In this document: piece by piece, positions 27,338 through 36,638 of the stretch
Layout: every line of letters begins with the position of its first letter
Position numbering within the stretch: the stretch's first letter is position 1
Origin: Paenibacillus taihuensis
GTDB lineage: Bacteria; Bacillota; Bacilli; Paenibacillales; Paenibacillaceae
Length of the DNA: 64,000 nucleotides
Assembly: GCF_003386535.1 (NCBI RefSeq)
Contig: NZ_QTTN01000028.1
Coordinates: 22,562-86,561 of the forward strand
Reading direction: 5' to 3'
The notes under the pieces: generated by a model
What the model was told of the DNA's origin: nothing
What the model saw: only the letters and a program-made list of their open reading frames with translations
Database searches by the model: none
Translations under genes and position numbers: made by a program

Positions 27338-27373
27338 AAAAAACAGCAGCACCCTAAGGTGCTGCTGTTTTCC
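27338..27373. terminator. Bidirectional terminator between the regulator and lysC
   Basis: AAAACAGCAGCACC and GGTGCTGCTGTTTT form a perfect 14-bp stem with a CTAA loop between convergent genes. T-runs are present on both strands. Confidence 0.9.
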
Positions 27374-27393
27374 AATACCGGCAATCTTATATC

Positions 27394-27912
27394 CTATCGG
27401 CGATCCTGCGGGCCGCCTACGAAAGCTTGCTCTGCTGTGTCCAGGCCGTATGCCGTGTGCAGTGCGCGGACAACATCTTGCGTGTGTTCTGCACCGATTA
27501 CGACGGACAGACGGATTTCGGAAGTCGTAACGAGCTTGATGCTGATGCCTTGCTCGTAGATCGCTGCGAACATTTTTGCCGCAACCCCTGGATTGCTGAC
27601 CATGCCTGCACCAACGATGGAAACCTTCACGAGGTTCTCTTCGGAAGTCACTTCACGGTAAGGCACTTCCGCGCGGATACGCTCCACAATGCCAATCGCT
27701 CTATCTTTATCTGTCAGCGTTACAGTGAACGCGAAGTCTGCTTTACCGTCTTGCGTGCCGCTCTGTACGATAATATCGACGTCAACGCCGTTCGATGCAA
27801 GCGCGCCGAATACTTTGGCAAGAACGCCTGGAATATCTTCAACACCCAAGATGCTAATACGTGCTACGTTTTTATCAAATGCAATACCGCGAACGGCATT
27901 TCCTTGCTCCAT
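27394..27912 (-). CDS. lysC: Aspartate kinase II beta subunit (internal in-frame start)
   Basis: Codon 246 of lysC is ATG (27910-27912), preceded by AAGGAGG with an eight-base gap, as good as any ribosome site in the window. Translation from here gives 172 residues covering only the regulatory ACT domains. B. subtilis aspartokinase II is known to make its beta subunit from an in-frame start at the equivalent place, so an alpha2beta2 enzyme is expected here. Confidence 0.8.
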   Translation of the reverse strand: MEQGNAVRGIAFDKNVARISILGVEDIPGVLAKVFGALASNGVDVDIIVQSGTQDGKADFAFTVTLTDKDRAIGIVERIRAEVPYREVTSEENLVKVSIVGAGMVSNPGVAAKMFAAIYEQGISIKLVTTSEIRLSVVIGAEHTQDVVRALHTAYGLDTAEQAFVGGPQDRR

Positions 27913-28647
27913 TACCGCTTCCTCCTTCACACTCGTACCTTCATTTTGCGTAAAGCTAGAACGTACAACCAAATTCACATTGTAATTTTTCGCATATTCA
28001 ACGGCACGAGGATGCAGAACGGCAGCACCTAGGTTAGCAAGCTCCAGCATTTCATCGTACGTAATTTCATCTAGCTTGCGAGCGCATTTTACAACACGCG
28101 GATCAGTCGAATAAATACCGTCTACATCGGTATAGATCTCACATACGTCAGCTTTGAGTGCCGCCGCAAGAGCGACTGCAGTTGTATCGGAACCGCCGCG
28201 GCCCAGTGTCGTAATGTCGCCATCTTCCGTCGCACCTTGGAAGCCTGCAACGATGGCTGCGTAGCCACTGTCGAGTGCCGCAAAAATCCGATCGGGCTGA
28301 ATGTCCGAAATACGTGCCTTGCCGTGAACCGCTTCTGTTGTAATCCCAGCCTGCCAGCCCGTGAACGACTTGGATTTCAGTCCGATCGCGTCTATTGCCA
28401 TCGACAGCAATGCAATCGAAATTTGCTCGCCAACCGTCAGCAGCATATCCATCTCACGTGCAGGCGGATTGGCATTAAGCAGCTTGGATTGATCAATTAA
28501 ATCGTCTGTTGTATCGCCCATTGCGGAAACGACAACAACGACTTTATGGCCAGCCTCTTTATAATCGGCGATGCGTCTTGCAACGCGCTGCATCCGTTCA
28601 GTTGAGCCAACGGAGCTGCCGCCGAATTTCATTACTATCAACGACAC
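27394..28647 (-). CDS. lysC: Aspartate kinase II (lysine-sensitive), alpha subunit
   Basis: LysC phosphorylates aspartate, the first step towards lysine, diaminopimelate, threonine and methionine. The 417-residue protein has an amino-acid kinase domain (about 1-240: VMKFGGSSVG, TLGRGGSDTTA, EIYTDVDGIYSTDPR) and two ACT domains (about 265-410). The GTG start at 28647 is ten bases after GGGAG. A strong internal start at codon 246 should give a separate beta subunit. Confidence 0.97.
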   Translation of the reverse strand: MSLIVMKFGGSSVGSTERMQRVARRIADYKEAGHKVVVVVSAMGDTTDDLIDQSKLLNANPPAREMDMLLTVGEQISIALLSMAIDAIGLKSKSFTGWQAGITTEAVHGKARISDIQPDRIFAALDSGYAAIVAGFQGATEDGDITTLGRGGSDTTAVALAAALKADVCEIYTDVDGIYSTDPRVVKCARKLDEITYDEMLELANLGAAVLHPRAVEYAKNYNVNLVVRSSFTQNEGTSVKEEAVMEQGNAVRGIAFDKNVARISILGVEDIPGVLAKVFGALASNGVDVDIIVQSGTQDGKADFAFTVTLTDKDRAIGIVERIRAEVPYREVTSEENLVKVSIVGAGMVSNPGVAAKMFAAIYEQGISIKLVTTSEIRLSVVIGAEHTQDVVRALHTAYGLDTAEQAFVGGPQDRR

Positions 28648-28750
28648 TGCTAATCCACTCCCAACGTTGTTCGATCTCTGTAGAGTATGAAGTTCTTTTC
28701 TAACACAAGATTATAACACAACGACACAATTTTGAATATGAACCACCAAC

Positions 28751-28784
28751 AAAAAAACCGCACGGCACTAAGACCGGGCGGCTT
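28751..28784 (-). terminator. Terminator of efp
   Basis: On the minus strand GCCGCCCGGT and GTGCCGTGCGGT form a stem with mismatches, followed by TTTTTTTG. It lies just after the efp stop. Confidence 0.65.
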
Positions 28785-28798
28785 CTTTTGTCATGAAA

Positions 28799-29356
28799 TT
28801 AAGCACGGGAGATGTACTTGCCATCGCGCGTGTCGATAAGAAGAACGTCGCCTTCGTTGATGAACAGCGGAACTTGGACGTTCAGGCCTGTTTCGACTGT
28901 AGCGTTCTTCGTTGCGCCTTGCGCCGTGTTGCCTTTTACGCCTGGTTCTGTTTCTGTTACTTTCAGGTCTACGTTGTTAGGCAGTTGAATACCGATGATT
29001 TCCTCGTGGTAGCTTGTGATGTTAACGGTCATGTTTTCTTTCAAGAAGTTAACTTCCCATTCCAATTGCTTCTTGTCGAGATTGAATTGGTCGTAAGTTT
29101 CGTTATCCATGAACGTATACTCCGCACCGGAGTTGTACAGGTATTGCACCGCACGGTTCTCGATGTTTGCTTTGCCGATGTTCTCGCCTGCGCGGAACGT
29201 TCTTTCAACAGTGTTGCCGTTACGCAGGTTTTTCAGCTTCGAACGAACGAATGCTGCACCTTTGCCTGGTTTAACGTGTTGGAAATCAAGAACTGTGAAG
29301 ATATCGCCGTCTACCTCAACGGTAAGACCCGTTTTAAAATCGTTTACTGAAATCAC
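28799..29356 (-). CDS. efp: Translation elongation factor P
   Basis: EF-P relieves ribosome stalling at polyproline. The 185-residue protein has the KOW-like first domain ([17 protein letters not shown]) with the tip loop [13 protein letters not shown] and two OB domains ending in [18 protein letters not shown]32 in the tip is at the position modified in other bacteria. The GTG start at 29356 follows AGGAGG by nine bases. It is downstream of pepP as in many Bacilli. Confidence 0.97.
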   Translation of the reverse strand: MISVNDFKTGLTVEVDGDIFTVLDFQHVKPGKGAAFVRSKLKNLRNGNTVERTFRAGENIGKANIENRAVQYLYNSGAEYTFMDNETYDQFNLDKKQLEWEVNFLKENMTVNITSYHEEIIGIQLPNNVDLKVTETEPGVKGNTAQGATKNATVETGLNVQVPLFINEGDVLLIDTRDGKYISRA

Positions 29357-29428
29357 TCTAGGTTTCCTCCTGTAATAAGCGGTCCATCAGGTGCTGATCC
29401 GCTGCTTGGGTAATGTTGTTTATAAATC

Positions 29429-30502
29429 TCATTCCAAAATGAACAATGCCTTCGGAGATGAGGTTAATAACGAATTGCCGTTCTCGGTGATGACGATGTC
29501 ATCCTCGATGCGAACGCCGCCGAAACCTGGCAAGTAAATGCCTGGCTCCACCGTAACTGTCATGCCTGGCTCAAGCACTGTCGTTCCGCCAACCGATACA
29601 CGTGGCGCTTCGTGAATTTCCATACCGAAACCATGGCCTGTACCGTGACCGAACTTGTCACCGTAGCCATACTTCGTGATGATGTCACGAGCAAGTGCAT
29701 CCGCTTCGCGGCCTGTCATGCCTGGCTTAATGCCGGCAAGTGCAGTCATTTGCGCTTCAAGCACGATTTCGTAAATTTCGCGATGCTTGTCTGTCGGCTT
29801 GCCTACAACGATCGTTCTTGTCAGATCGGAGCAGTAGCCTTTGAGCAGAGCACCAAAGTCAAGCTTAACAAATTCATTATTGCCAATGATTCGATCGCTT
29901 GCAACACCGTGCGGCAGCGCAGAACGCTCACCTGATGCGACAATCGTATCGAACGAAGACGAAGTAGCGCCTTTGCTGCGCATGTACATCTCCATCTCAA
30001 GCGCGACGGCGCGCTCGCTGACGCCTGGCTTGATGAAGCTGAGGATGTGCTGGAATGTCTCATCCGCAAGCGCACAGGCTTCACGAATAACGGCAAGCTC
30101 TGCATCATCCTTATAAAGGCGCAGCTGTTCAATTGCTCCGGATACCGGTACAAGCTCGATCGAGCCAAGAACGCCATTCCAGTCGGAATAGCTGCTGAAT
30201 ACGACGTGATCCTGTTCGAAAGCAAGCTTGCGTACGCCTGCCTTATCCGCCAAATCACGAACCGTCTCAATCCATTTCGGACCATGCTCGACCACTGTGA
30301 AGTGAGGAGCTTGCTGCGGCGCTTGCGTCATGTAACGGAAGTCCGTCAGCAGCCAGCTGTCTGCCGCTGTGATAAGCAGCATGCCAGAAGATCCAGTAAA
30401 TCCACTTATGTACCGACGGTTAACGGCACTTGTTACGAGAATCGCATCTGCCTGCAGACCTGCAAGCTTCTCTCGCAATCCGGCTAAACGTTTCTGTGTC
30501 AA
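29429..30502 (-). CDS. Xaa-Pro aminopeptidase (M24 family)
   Basis: Removes N-terminal residues before proline. The protein has the creatinase N-terminal domain (about 1-130) and an M24 pita-bread domain with metal ligands in KLDFGALLKGYCSDLTRT, GHGTGHGFGMEIHE and TVEPGIYLPGFGGVRIEDD. TTG 30502 is preferred since GTG 30511 overlaps the ribosome site. It lies in the order aroQ-pepP-efp, typical of Bacilli (YqhT in B. subtilis). Confidence 0.94.
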   Translation of the reverse strand: MTQKRLAGLREKLAGLQADAILVTSAVNRRYISGFTGSSGMLLITAADSWLLTDFRYMTQAPQQAPHFTVVEHGPKWIETVRDLADKAGVRKLAFEQDHVVFSSYSDWNGVLGSIELVPVSGAIEQLRLYKDDAELAVIREACALADETFQHILSFIKPGVSERAVALEMEMYMRSKGATSSSFDTIVASGERSALPHGVASDRIIGNNEFVKLDFGALLKGYCSDLTRTIVVGKPTDKHREIYEIVLEAQMTALAGIKPGMTGREADALARDIITKYGYGDKFGHGTGHGFGMEIHEAPRVSVGGTTVLEPGMTVTVEPGIYLPGFGGVRIEDDIVITENGNSLLTSSPKALFILE

Positions 30503-30522
30503 AAGTATCACCCTTTTTCTAA

Positions 30523-30960
30523 TTACTGCTTCAGCTGATTCACTAGTGCATGGACGCCAAGCACATAGCTTTGAGCGCCAAACCCTGCGATCTGACCGAT
30601 CGCAACTGGCGCGATGACTGAAACATGACGAAACGCTTCCCGCTTATGAATGTTCGATAAATGCACCTCAACGACAGGAATGCCGACGCTTGCGATCGCA
30701 TCGCGAATGGCAATGCTGTAGTGAGTGAACGCTCCAGGGTTCATGACGATTCCCTCTACTTGGCCGTATGCCTCGTGGATGCGGTCGATTAGTGCCCCTT
30801 CGTGATTGGATTGGAAGAACGAAATGTCAACTCCGAGCGATGCCGCTGTTTCCTTCAGCATCTCTTCAATAGCTGGAAGCGACATGGAACCGTAAACACC
30901 TGGCTCACGAATGCCAAGCATGTTTAAATTCGGCCCGTTTAGTACAAGTATTCGAGTCAT
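30523..30960 (-). CDS. aroQ: Type II 3-dehydroquinate dehydratase
   Basis: AroQ dehydrates 3-dehydroquinate to 3-dehydroshikimate in the shikimate pathway. The 145-residue protein has the full type II motif set: [49 protein letters not shown] and [18 protein letters not shown] 30960 is seven bases after GGGAGG; the longer frame to 31002 lacks a ribosome site. Confidence 0.97.
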   Translation of the reverse strand: MTRILVLNGPNLNMLGIREPGVYGSMSLPAIEEMLKETAASLGVDISFFQSNHEGALIDRIHEAYGQVEGIVMNPGAFTHYSIAIRDAIASVGIPVVEVHLSNIHKREAFRHVSVIAPVAIGQIAGFGAQSYVLGVHALVNQLKQ

Positions 30961-31050
30961 GGAGAATCCTCCCGGCGCATAGATCAATTGCCATTCTACC
31001 ACAAAGACCCACGCTTTGAGAAGTGCTCGCCCAGCAGCTCATGCCATGCA

Positions 31051-31575
31051 CTAGCTCGCTCCCGCTGGCTCCCGTCCCGCTTCATCGGAAAATTCAAAAG
31101 CAATCGTGTAGCCGATGAATAATCCCCACAGTACAAACAGGCAGCATTCCGTAATCAGCGTCTTATATCCGATTAGATTATAAGCCTTAGTCATACTCAT
31201 CGCAGGGCCAATCGTCATAAAGATCAGCGCCCACCATAGCATTCCATAAAGGATGCCCGGCCACGGACCAAATAGTCGCCCAAGCAGCACCTTATAGATG
31301 AATGTCGCGATAATCGAGAATACAATGAACGCCGCGATCCCAAGCAGACCCCCCCACCACTTCAGCAGGAAAGACTGTTTATAGAACGGATCCAAGAGAA
31401 ACGCCGGCATAACCTTCGTGAAGTTCAGCGCAAAAAGCAGCCAGTGGACCAAGCCCCATATCAGTCCTGCAAAAAAGCCAAGTTGCAAGCAAAAAGCGGT
31501 CGGATTCGTATGTGTACTGCCGTCGTAGTCATTCTTCGTCCCTTGTTGCCGACTGCTTCTCTGTATGTTTCGCAA
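31051..31575 (-). CDS. yqhR: YqhR family membrane protein
   Basis: A 174-residue protein with four predicted membrane helices and Trp-rich segments (GLIWGLVHWLLFALNF, GILYGMLWWALIFM). In B. subtilis yqhR is adjacent to yqhQ and aroQ, which matches. Function unknown. The TTG start at 31575 follows GGAGG by nine bases. Confidence 0.85.
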   Translation of the reverse strand: MRNIQRSSRQQGTKNDYDGSTHTNPTAFCLQLGFFAGLIWGLVHWLLFALNFTKVMPAFLLDPFYKQSFLLKWWGGLLGIAAFIVFSIIATFIYKVLLGRLFGPWPGILYGMLWWALIFMTIGPAMSMTKAYNLIGYKTLITECCLFVLWGLFIGYTIAFEFSDEAGREPAGAS

Positions 31576-31787
31576 GATCAGTTTCCTCCATTGCCGTAAA
31601 GTTGTACATTGCCGTCATGGATAGTAGTATGCACAAACGAATCGATCACAAATCGGCGGACACCTCGAAATGAGGTAATGGATGGCTCTCGCAAATAGCC
31701 GCAGAATCAAGTACAATAGATACAGTAGGTAGCGTATTCAAAGCTATAATCTTACCTTACGTCAAACTAAAGGATGGTGATTCGCCC

Positions 31788-32756
31788 TTGTCTGAAAGCA
31801 CACAAAATATTTATGGCGGACAAGCCGTCATCGAAGGTGTTATGTTTGCAGGCCGTCACGCTAATGTCACTGCCGTACGGCGCAAAAATAATGAAATTAT
31901 TTTCTACGAAGTGCCGAGAACGACCAAGCCTTGGATTCAGAGGCTGAAGAAAATCCCGCTCGTACGCGGTGTAGTCGCAATTCTCGAATCAAGCGCAAAA
32001 GGTTCGCAGCATTTGAACTTCTCCATGGAGTCTTATGCAGAGGACGAGCTGGCGGATTCGAGCAAGGAAGGCACAGCCGAAGCAGCTGCGGCGAAATCGG
32101 CGAAGAAAGAAGAGAAAAGCGGCTGGAGCCTGAGCATGATCGTCGGAGTTGCCGTTGCAGGTATATTGTCGTTCGCGTTTGGTAAGATTGTTTTCACGGT
32201 AGTGCCTGCCATTATTGAGCAGCTGCTCTTCCAGCACTCCTTCTCTAACCGAGTCGTACACAACCTTATTGAAGGTGTTATCAAAATTTTGTTCTTGCTC
32301 TCATATTTATATATTATCTCGTTAACACCGCTCATTAAGCGCCTGTTCCAATATCACGGCGCCGAGCATAAAGTAATAAGCGCCTATGAAGCAGGAGCGG
32401 AATTGACTGTTTCGAATGTACAGAAGTACACCAGACTCCATTACCGCTGCGGCAGCAGCTTTATTGTCTTCTCGGTATTGGTCGGCGTCGTCGTCTATTC
32501 CTTCTTCCATTGGGATTCGCTCTGGGAACGGATTTACTTGCGCATTCTGCTCCTTCCAGTCGTTTTAGGCGTATCCTATGAAGCGCTTCGCTTCACGAAC
32601 GCGCTTCGCGATTTGCCAGTGCTTCGTTTCCTCGGCTATCCGGGCCTGTGGCTCCAGAAGCTGACAACGAAAGAACCTACGGATGAACAAGTGGCTGTAT
32701 CGATCGCTTCCTTCAACCGGATGCTTGAACTCGATGGTCAGGTGAGCAAGCCGTAA
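31788..32756 (+). CDS. yqhQ: YqhQ family protein (DUF1385)
   Basis: A 322-residue membrane protein with the DUF1385 core: GGQAVIEGVMF at the start, YHGAEHKVISAYEAG near 190 and LHYRCGSSFIVF. Four or five membrane helices follow a charged Glu/Ala/Lys-rich insert (about 85-110). The His/Glu/Cys-containing motifs are conserved in the family and suggest metal binding, but the role is unknown. TTG 31788 has GGTGA seven bases upstream. Divergent from yqhR. Confidence 0.88.
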   Translation: MSESTQNIYGGQAVIEGVMFAGRHANVTAVRRKNNEIIFYEVPRTTKPWIQRLKKIPLVRGVVAILESSAKGSQHLNFSMESYAEDELADSSKEGTAEAAAAKSAKKEEKSGWSLSMIVGVAVAGILSFAFGKIVFTVVPAIIEQLLFQHSFSNRVVHNLIEGVIKILFLLSYLYIISLTPLIKRLFQYHGAEHKVISAYEAGAELTVSNVQKYTRLHYRCGSSFIVFSVLVGVVVYSFFHWDSLWERIYLRILLLPVVLGVSYEALRFTNALRDLPVLRFLGYPGLWLQKLTTKEPTDEQVAVSIASFNRMLELDGQVSKP

Positions 32757-32806
32757 ATCAACGTTTCACGAATGAATCTTAGTTTCGGGAAGAAAGGGTG
32801 GGAGCC

Positions 32807-33097
32807 ATGCCTCGTAAAATGAGTCTATTGTCCATCGTCATCCTTGTGCTCGTCGTCATCGGCATTGTTTCGCAAACGATAAGCAATCCCTATCAGCTAC
32901 TTATTCCGGTTGTCGTGTTCGGCGTTATTTATTTGCTGTATAAGTTTCCGCCAGGCGGCGTGCGAACGAAAGCAAAGCCGCGCTACAAGACGCAGTCCCG
33001 CAAGGACCAGCCTGCCAAGAGCAAGCAGCGTAAGAACATGCCGTTCCGCGTCATTGAGGGCGGCAAGGATGACGACAATTTACCGAAGTATCATTAA
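32807..33097 (+). CDS. Small basic membrane protein
   Basis: A 96-residue protein of no named family that I recognise. Two hydrophobic segments (about 6-22 and 28-44) are followed by a very basic tail rich in Lys, Arg and Gln. ATG 32807 has AAGGG eight bases upstream. It follows yqhQ at 50 bases with no terminator and ends at a strong hairpin, so the two genes are likely one operon. Confidence 0.8.
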   Translation: MPRKMSLLSIVILVLVVIGIVSQTISNPYQLLIPVVVFGVIYLLYKFPPGGVRTKAKPRYKTQSRKDQPAKSKQRKNMPFRVIEGGKDDDNLPKYH

Positions 33098-33109
33098 TTA
33101 GCAAACTAA

Positions 33110-33151
33110 TAAGGGGCATCCCTCAGCTACTCTGCTGAAGGATGCCCCTTT
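33110..33151. terminator. Bidirectional terminator between the small membrane protein and mntR
   Basis: AAGGGGCATCCCTCAGC pairs with GCTGAAGGATGCCCCTT, almost perfect over 17 bp, with TTAATTAG and TTTCG flanks. It lies between convergent genes. Confidence 0.85.
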
Positions 33152-33158
33152 CGAATAC

Positions 33159-33587
33159 CTATATATTATCGCTATTGAGCTCGGCATGAACCGACCGGAA
33201 CTCCTCCAGACGCGATGGCTCTCTCCGGAAAAACTCCACAAGCGTCTCAATGCATGTGATTGAGTCCCAGCTCAAGTGATGCTCGATACCTTCGACATCC
33301 TTATAGATGTTCTCTTCCTGAACGCCGATAACGGTCAGGAACGATTCCAGCAGATGATGGCGCTCAACAAGCCGCTTGCCCATCTTCTTCCCTTTGTTCG
33401 TAAGTACAAGCCCGCGATACTTCTCATAGATCAAATAATTATCTTTATCCAGCTTCTGGATCATCTTCGTTACGGAAGAAGGATGAACTTCAAGCCCTTC
33501 CGCGATATCCGAAACCCGGGCATAGCCTTTCTCATCAATCAATTTATAAATCCGTTCCAAATAATCCTCCATACTTGGAGTAGGCAT
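33159..33587 (-). CDS. mntR: Manganese transport regulator MntR
   Basis: MntR is a DtxR-family repressor that shuts off manganese uptake and activates efflux when Mn is high. The 142-residue protein has the winged helix (about 5-65, [16 protein letters not shown]) and a dimerisation domain. All known B. subtilis metal ligands are conserved at the same numbers: D8, E11, H77, E99, E102, H103. ATG 33587 follows GAGGA. Confidence 0.97.
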   Translation of the reverse strand: MPTPSMEDYLERIYKLIDEKGYARVSDIAEGLEVHPSSVTKMIQKLDKDNYLIYEKYRGLVLTNKGKKMGKRLVERHHLLESFLTVIGVQEENIYKDVEGIEHHLSWDSITCIETLVEFFRREPSRLEEFRSVHAELNSDNI

Positions 33588-33794
33588 TCGCTCGTTCCTC
33601 CATTCACCGTCATCCTGTACGTAGGATTGTTCGACTAGTGCTAAATTGTGCTAACCGTTTCGTTTACTCTTAGTATTCTACACTGCCTTCTATAGGTGCC
33701 GCAACCTGTCCGACTGAACTTTCCATGTTTGCTCCTGCCCTTGCACCAGCAAACTAAAGGCATACTTCTAGACCCGAAGGAGGCAGCTTCCACC

Positions 33795-34865
33795 TTGAGC
33801 ACCACCTTACTTGAAAGGCCGGCGGCTAAGAAATCAGTTCATGATTCGTTCATTCCGGAGCTTGTTTATTTTGAGCCCTCTGCCCTTGAATATCCTAAAG
33901 GTCAGCACATCATGGAATGGGTCAAATCGCTCGGTATTCCTTATAAAATGACGACCTCCCACAACCGAATCACGAACCTGCCTGGCGAAACCGAACTCGA
34001 GCAGTATAAAATCGCCAAGCGGACACTCGTCGTCGGCATCCGCAAAACGTTGAAGTTCGATACGTCCAAGCCATCTGCGGAGTATGCCATTCCGATTGCG
34101 ACGGGCTGCATGGGTCACTGCCATTACTGTTACTTGCAAACAACGCTTGGCGCAAAGCCTTACATTCGGGTATATGTCAATACGGACGAGATCATGCAAG
34201 CGGCAAAAGGGTACATCGACGAGCGTATCCCTGAGATTACCCGCTTCGAAGCCGCTTGTACCTCCGACCCGGTTGGGTTAGAGCCTATTACCGGCAGCTT
34301 GCGGGAGCTGATCACCTTCATGGCAGATCAGGAATATGGCAGGCTGCGTTTTGTGACGAAGTTCCATTATGTCGATTCGCTGCTGGACATTAAGCATAAC
34401 GGTCACACCCGCGTTCGGTTCAGCGTGAATGCGAAGTACGTTATCAAGAACTTCGAGCCATCAACGTCTCGTTTCGAGGACCGCATTGAAGCAGCTGCCA
34501 AGATCGCCCGCGCCGGCTATCCGCTCGGCTTCATCATCGCGCCGATTATCTGGCATGACGGCTGGCAGGAAGGCTACGCCGAACTGCTCTCTTCCCTGGC
34601 GGCAGCATTGCCGAAGGATGCGTCGACCGGGTTGACGTTCGAGCTGATCCAGCATCGCTTCACGAAGACAGCGAAGAATGTCATTGAGAAGCGCTATCCG
34701 CGCACGAAGCTCGAGATGGATATCGAGAAACGCAAATATAAATGGGGCCGCTGGGGTCAAGGCAAGTATGTTTACCCCGATGAACAAGCAGAAGCGCTCC
34801 GGATGTTCATCTCGGAGCGCATCTTTGAGCATTTTGAGGATGCAAAAATCGAGTACTTCACTTAG
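33795..34865 (+). CDS. splB: Spore photoproduct lyase
   Basis: SplB is a radical SAM enzyme that directly reverses the thymine spore photoproduct at germination. The 356-residue product carries the cluster motif CMGHCHYC (CX3CX2C), KPSAEYAIPIATG, the catalytic cysteine in EAACTSD and the standard ending KIEYFT. The open frame extends upstream to 33696, but TTG 33795 lies eleven bases after GAAGGAGG and gives a family-like length. No splA is seen upstream. Confidence 0.96.
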   Translation: MSTTLLERPAAKKSVHDSFIPELVYFEPSALEYPKGQHIMEWVKSLGIPYKMTTSHNRITNLPGETELEQYKIAKRTLVVGIRKTLKFDTSKPSAEYAIPIATGCMGHCHYCYLQTTLGAKPYIRVYVNTDEIMQAAKGYIDERIPEITRFEAACTSDPVGLEPITGSLRELITFMADQEYGRLRFVTKFHYVDSLLDIKHNGHTRVRFSVNAKYVIKNFEPSTSRFEDRIEAAAKIARAGYPLGFIIAPIIWHDGWQEGYAELLSSLAAALPKDASTGLTFELIQHRFTKTAKNVIEKRYPRTKLEMDIEKRKYKWGRWGQGKYVYPDEQAEALRMFISERIFEHFEDAKIEYFT

Positions 34866-35099
34866 AAGTTCAACGAGATACAAAAAGCAAATTCAATAAT
34901 ACCACTTCAGTAAATAGGATGTGCCTGCGGCCGCTGTTGTTACGGTGTTATTTTCTGATTAGACTAGATGGTTACAACACCTTCACAAAGGCGGCACGTA
35001 AACTCTCCGGCACAATCCTTTTACTTCCGTTCCAATTGAATTTACTTTGCATCGGATTGAATAAGTTCCGTCAACATGAAAACATAGGTTCCAACAGCA

Positions 35100-35813
35100 T
35101 TAGAACTTGAGCCACTCCGGCGTGATCGAGTTCAGCCAGATGGTGATTTCCGTCATCTTGTCGGTGAACAGCAGAATGCCCATGATGAGCATGCCCGCTC
35201 CGCCGATTTTCATCATGATACCCGAATAGCGGACGATCCATCTCGTCGAGCCGATGAAGAAGGCCAGTACGAAGAACGGAATGGCGAAGCCTAGCGCGTA
35301 CGCCGTCGTCAGCTCAAACCATGTGCCCGGCTCCGATGCCGCCATGAGCAGAATGCTCGCCAGGATCGGGCCGGTACATGGCGACCAGCCTGCCGAGAAG
35401 CCGATGCCGAAGATGAATGAGGCGAGATAGCCGGAGCGCTTCATCTTCAGCGGCATTTTCATCTCACGTAGCAGTATTCTAGGCTGAATCAAGCCCATTA
35501 GTATAAAGCCCATAAGGATAATAAGGACGGCGGACAATTGCCGAATCAAGTCTTGATATTCAGAGAACAATTCTGCAAAGGCATTCGTGCTATACCCAAG
35601 CGTGTAATATACGATTGAGAAGCCAAGGATGAAGAACAGCGTATGGCTCATCGTCCGAACCCGGACTTCGCGGCCAGGGTGCTCGCTCTTCAGATCACTT
35701 ACGGAAACGCCTGTTATGTACGACAAGTAGGAGGGATAGAGCGGCAGACAGCATGGGGAAACGAATGAAGCAATTCCCGCGCCGAAAGCAGCCCATACCG
35801 TTACATCAGACAT
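35100..35813 (-). CDS. ccdA: Cytochrome c biogenesis protein CcdA
   Basis: CcdA passes electrons across the membrane to extracytoplasmic thiol-disulfide proteins for cytochrome c maturation and spore synthesis. The 237-residue protein has six membrane helices and the paired cysteines in FVSPCCLPLYPSYLSYITG (N-terminal) and GWSPCTGPILASIL (about 140). No ResA/CcmG partner is adjacent. The stretch 34866-35099 before it has no convincing gene or site. Confidence 0.93.
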   Translation of the reverse strand: MSDVTVWAAFGAGIASFVSPCCLPLYPSYLSYITGVSVSDLKSEHPGREVRVRTMSHTLFFILGFSIVYYTLGYSTNAFAELFSEYQDLIRQLSAVLIILMGFILMGLIQPRILLREMKMPLKMKRSGYLASFIFGIGFSAGWSPCTGPILASILLMAASEPGTWFELTTAYALGFAIPFFVLAFFIGSTRWIVRYSGIMMKIGGAGMLIMGILLFTDKMTEITIWLNSITPEWLKF

Positions 35814-35828
35814 AGGTCACCTTCACTT

Positions 35829-36635
35829 TCAACCTGCGTTAAGTCTCCGGCGAACCGAAAGCAGCAGCAGTAGAATGACAATTAAGAGCATAACGATCGT
35901 ACCGCCTGGCGCCAGGTTCCATACTCCAGCAGACAGTAGACCAGCAATAACGGCTAGCTCTGCAATAACAACGACAGTAACAACAGACTGCTTGAAGCTT
36001 CTCGCGATGACGAGGCTGCATGCGGCCGGGATCGTAAGCAGCGCGGATACGAGAAGCGCACCGACGATTTTGATCGAGACACTAATTACGAGTGCAGTAA
36101 GCACGCTAATCATAAAGTTAAAGAATCGTGTCGGCAAACCACTGACAGCCGCCGCATCTTCATCGAAAGTGAGCAAAAACAGCTCCTTCGCATGCAGGCC
36201 AACCGACAGCAGCACGACAACAGTTACTACGCCTATCAACACCAAGTCCGTCGTATCCAGCGTATAAATACTGCCGAATAAGTAGCCGCTGACACTGACA
36301 TTGAAGCCCTTGCCCATCGTGAACAATAGCGAAGCAAGCGCGACGCCGCCGGACATAATAATTGCTATCGACAGCTCTGCGTAAGTCTTATACGCCTTGC
36401 GCAGCTTCTCGATCGCGAACGTCGCCGCTAGCGCGAAGATGAGCCCGACAGCGACCGGATATACGCCAATGAGAAATCCGAGCGCAACTCCCGCAATCGA
36501 TACGTGCGCGAGTGTGTCGCCGATCATGGAAAGCCTTCGCAAGACAAGAAACAGTCCCATGAGCGGAGCCGTAATCCCAATCAGGACGCCGCCGATGAGC
36601 GCCCTTTGAAAAAATTCCGTCGTTATGATATCCAA
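35829..36635 (-). CDS. znuB: Zinc ABC transporter permease
   Basis: A 268-residue ABC-3 family permease with eight predicted membrane helices, forming the channel for zinc brought by ZnuA. It has the family signature GDTLAHVSIAGVALG and SIKIVGALLVSALLTIPAA. The TTG start at 36635 abuts an AGAGG, so the exact start is uncertain. It overlaps the znuC stop region and is the last gene of znuACB. Confidence 0.94.
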   Translation of the reverse strand: MDIITTEFFQRALIGGVLIGITAPLMGLFLVLRRLSMIGDTLAHVSIAGVALGFLIGVYPVAVGLIFALAATFAIEKLRKAYKTYAELSIAIIMSGGVALASLLFTMGKGFNVSVSGYLFGSIYTLDTTDLVLIGVVTVVVLLSVGLHAKELFLLTFDEDAAAVSGLPTRFFNFMISVLTALVISVSIKIVGALLVSALLTIPAACSLVIARSFKQSVVTVVVIAELAVIAGLLSAGVWNLAPGGTIVMLLIVILLLLLSVRRRLNAG

Positions 36636-36638
36636 CCT

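Noticed and set aside
28793..29350. Plus-strand frame spanning all of efp
   Set aside because: Antisense shadow of the EF-P gene.
33740..33794. SigG promoter for splB
   Set aside because: GCATACTT resembles a SigG -10, but no acceptable -35 lies at the right distance.
34919..35110. Small plus-strand frame between splB and ccdA
   Set aside because: No ribosome site, no recognisable features and it runs into the ccdA end.
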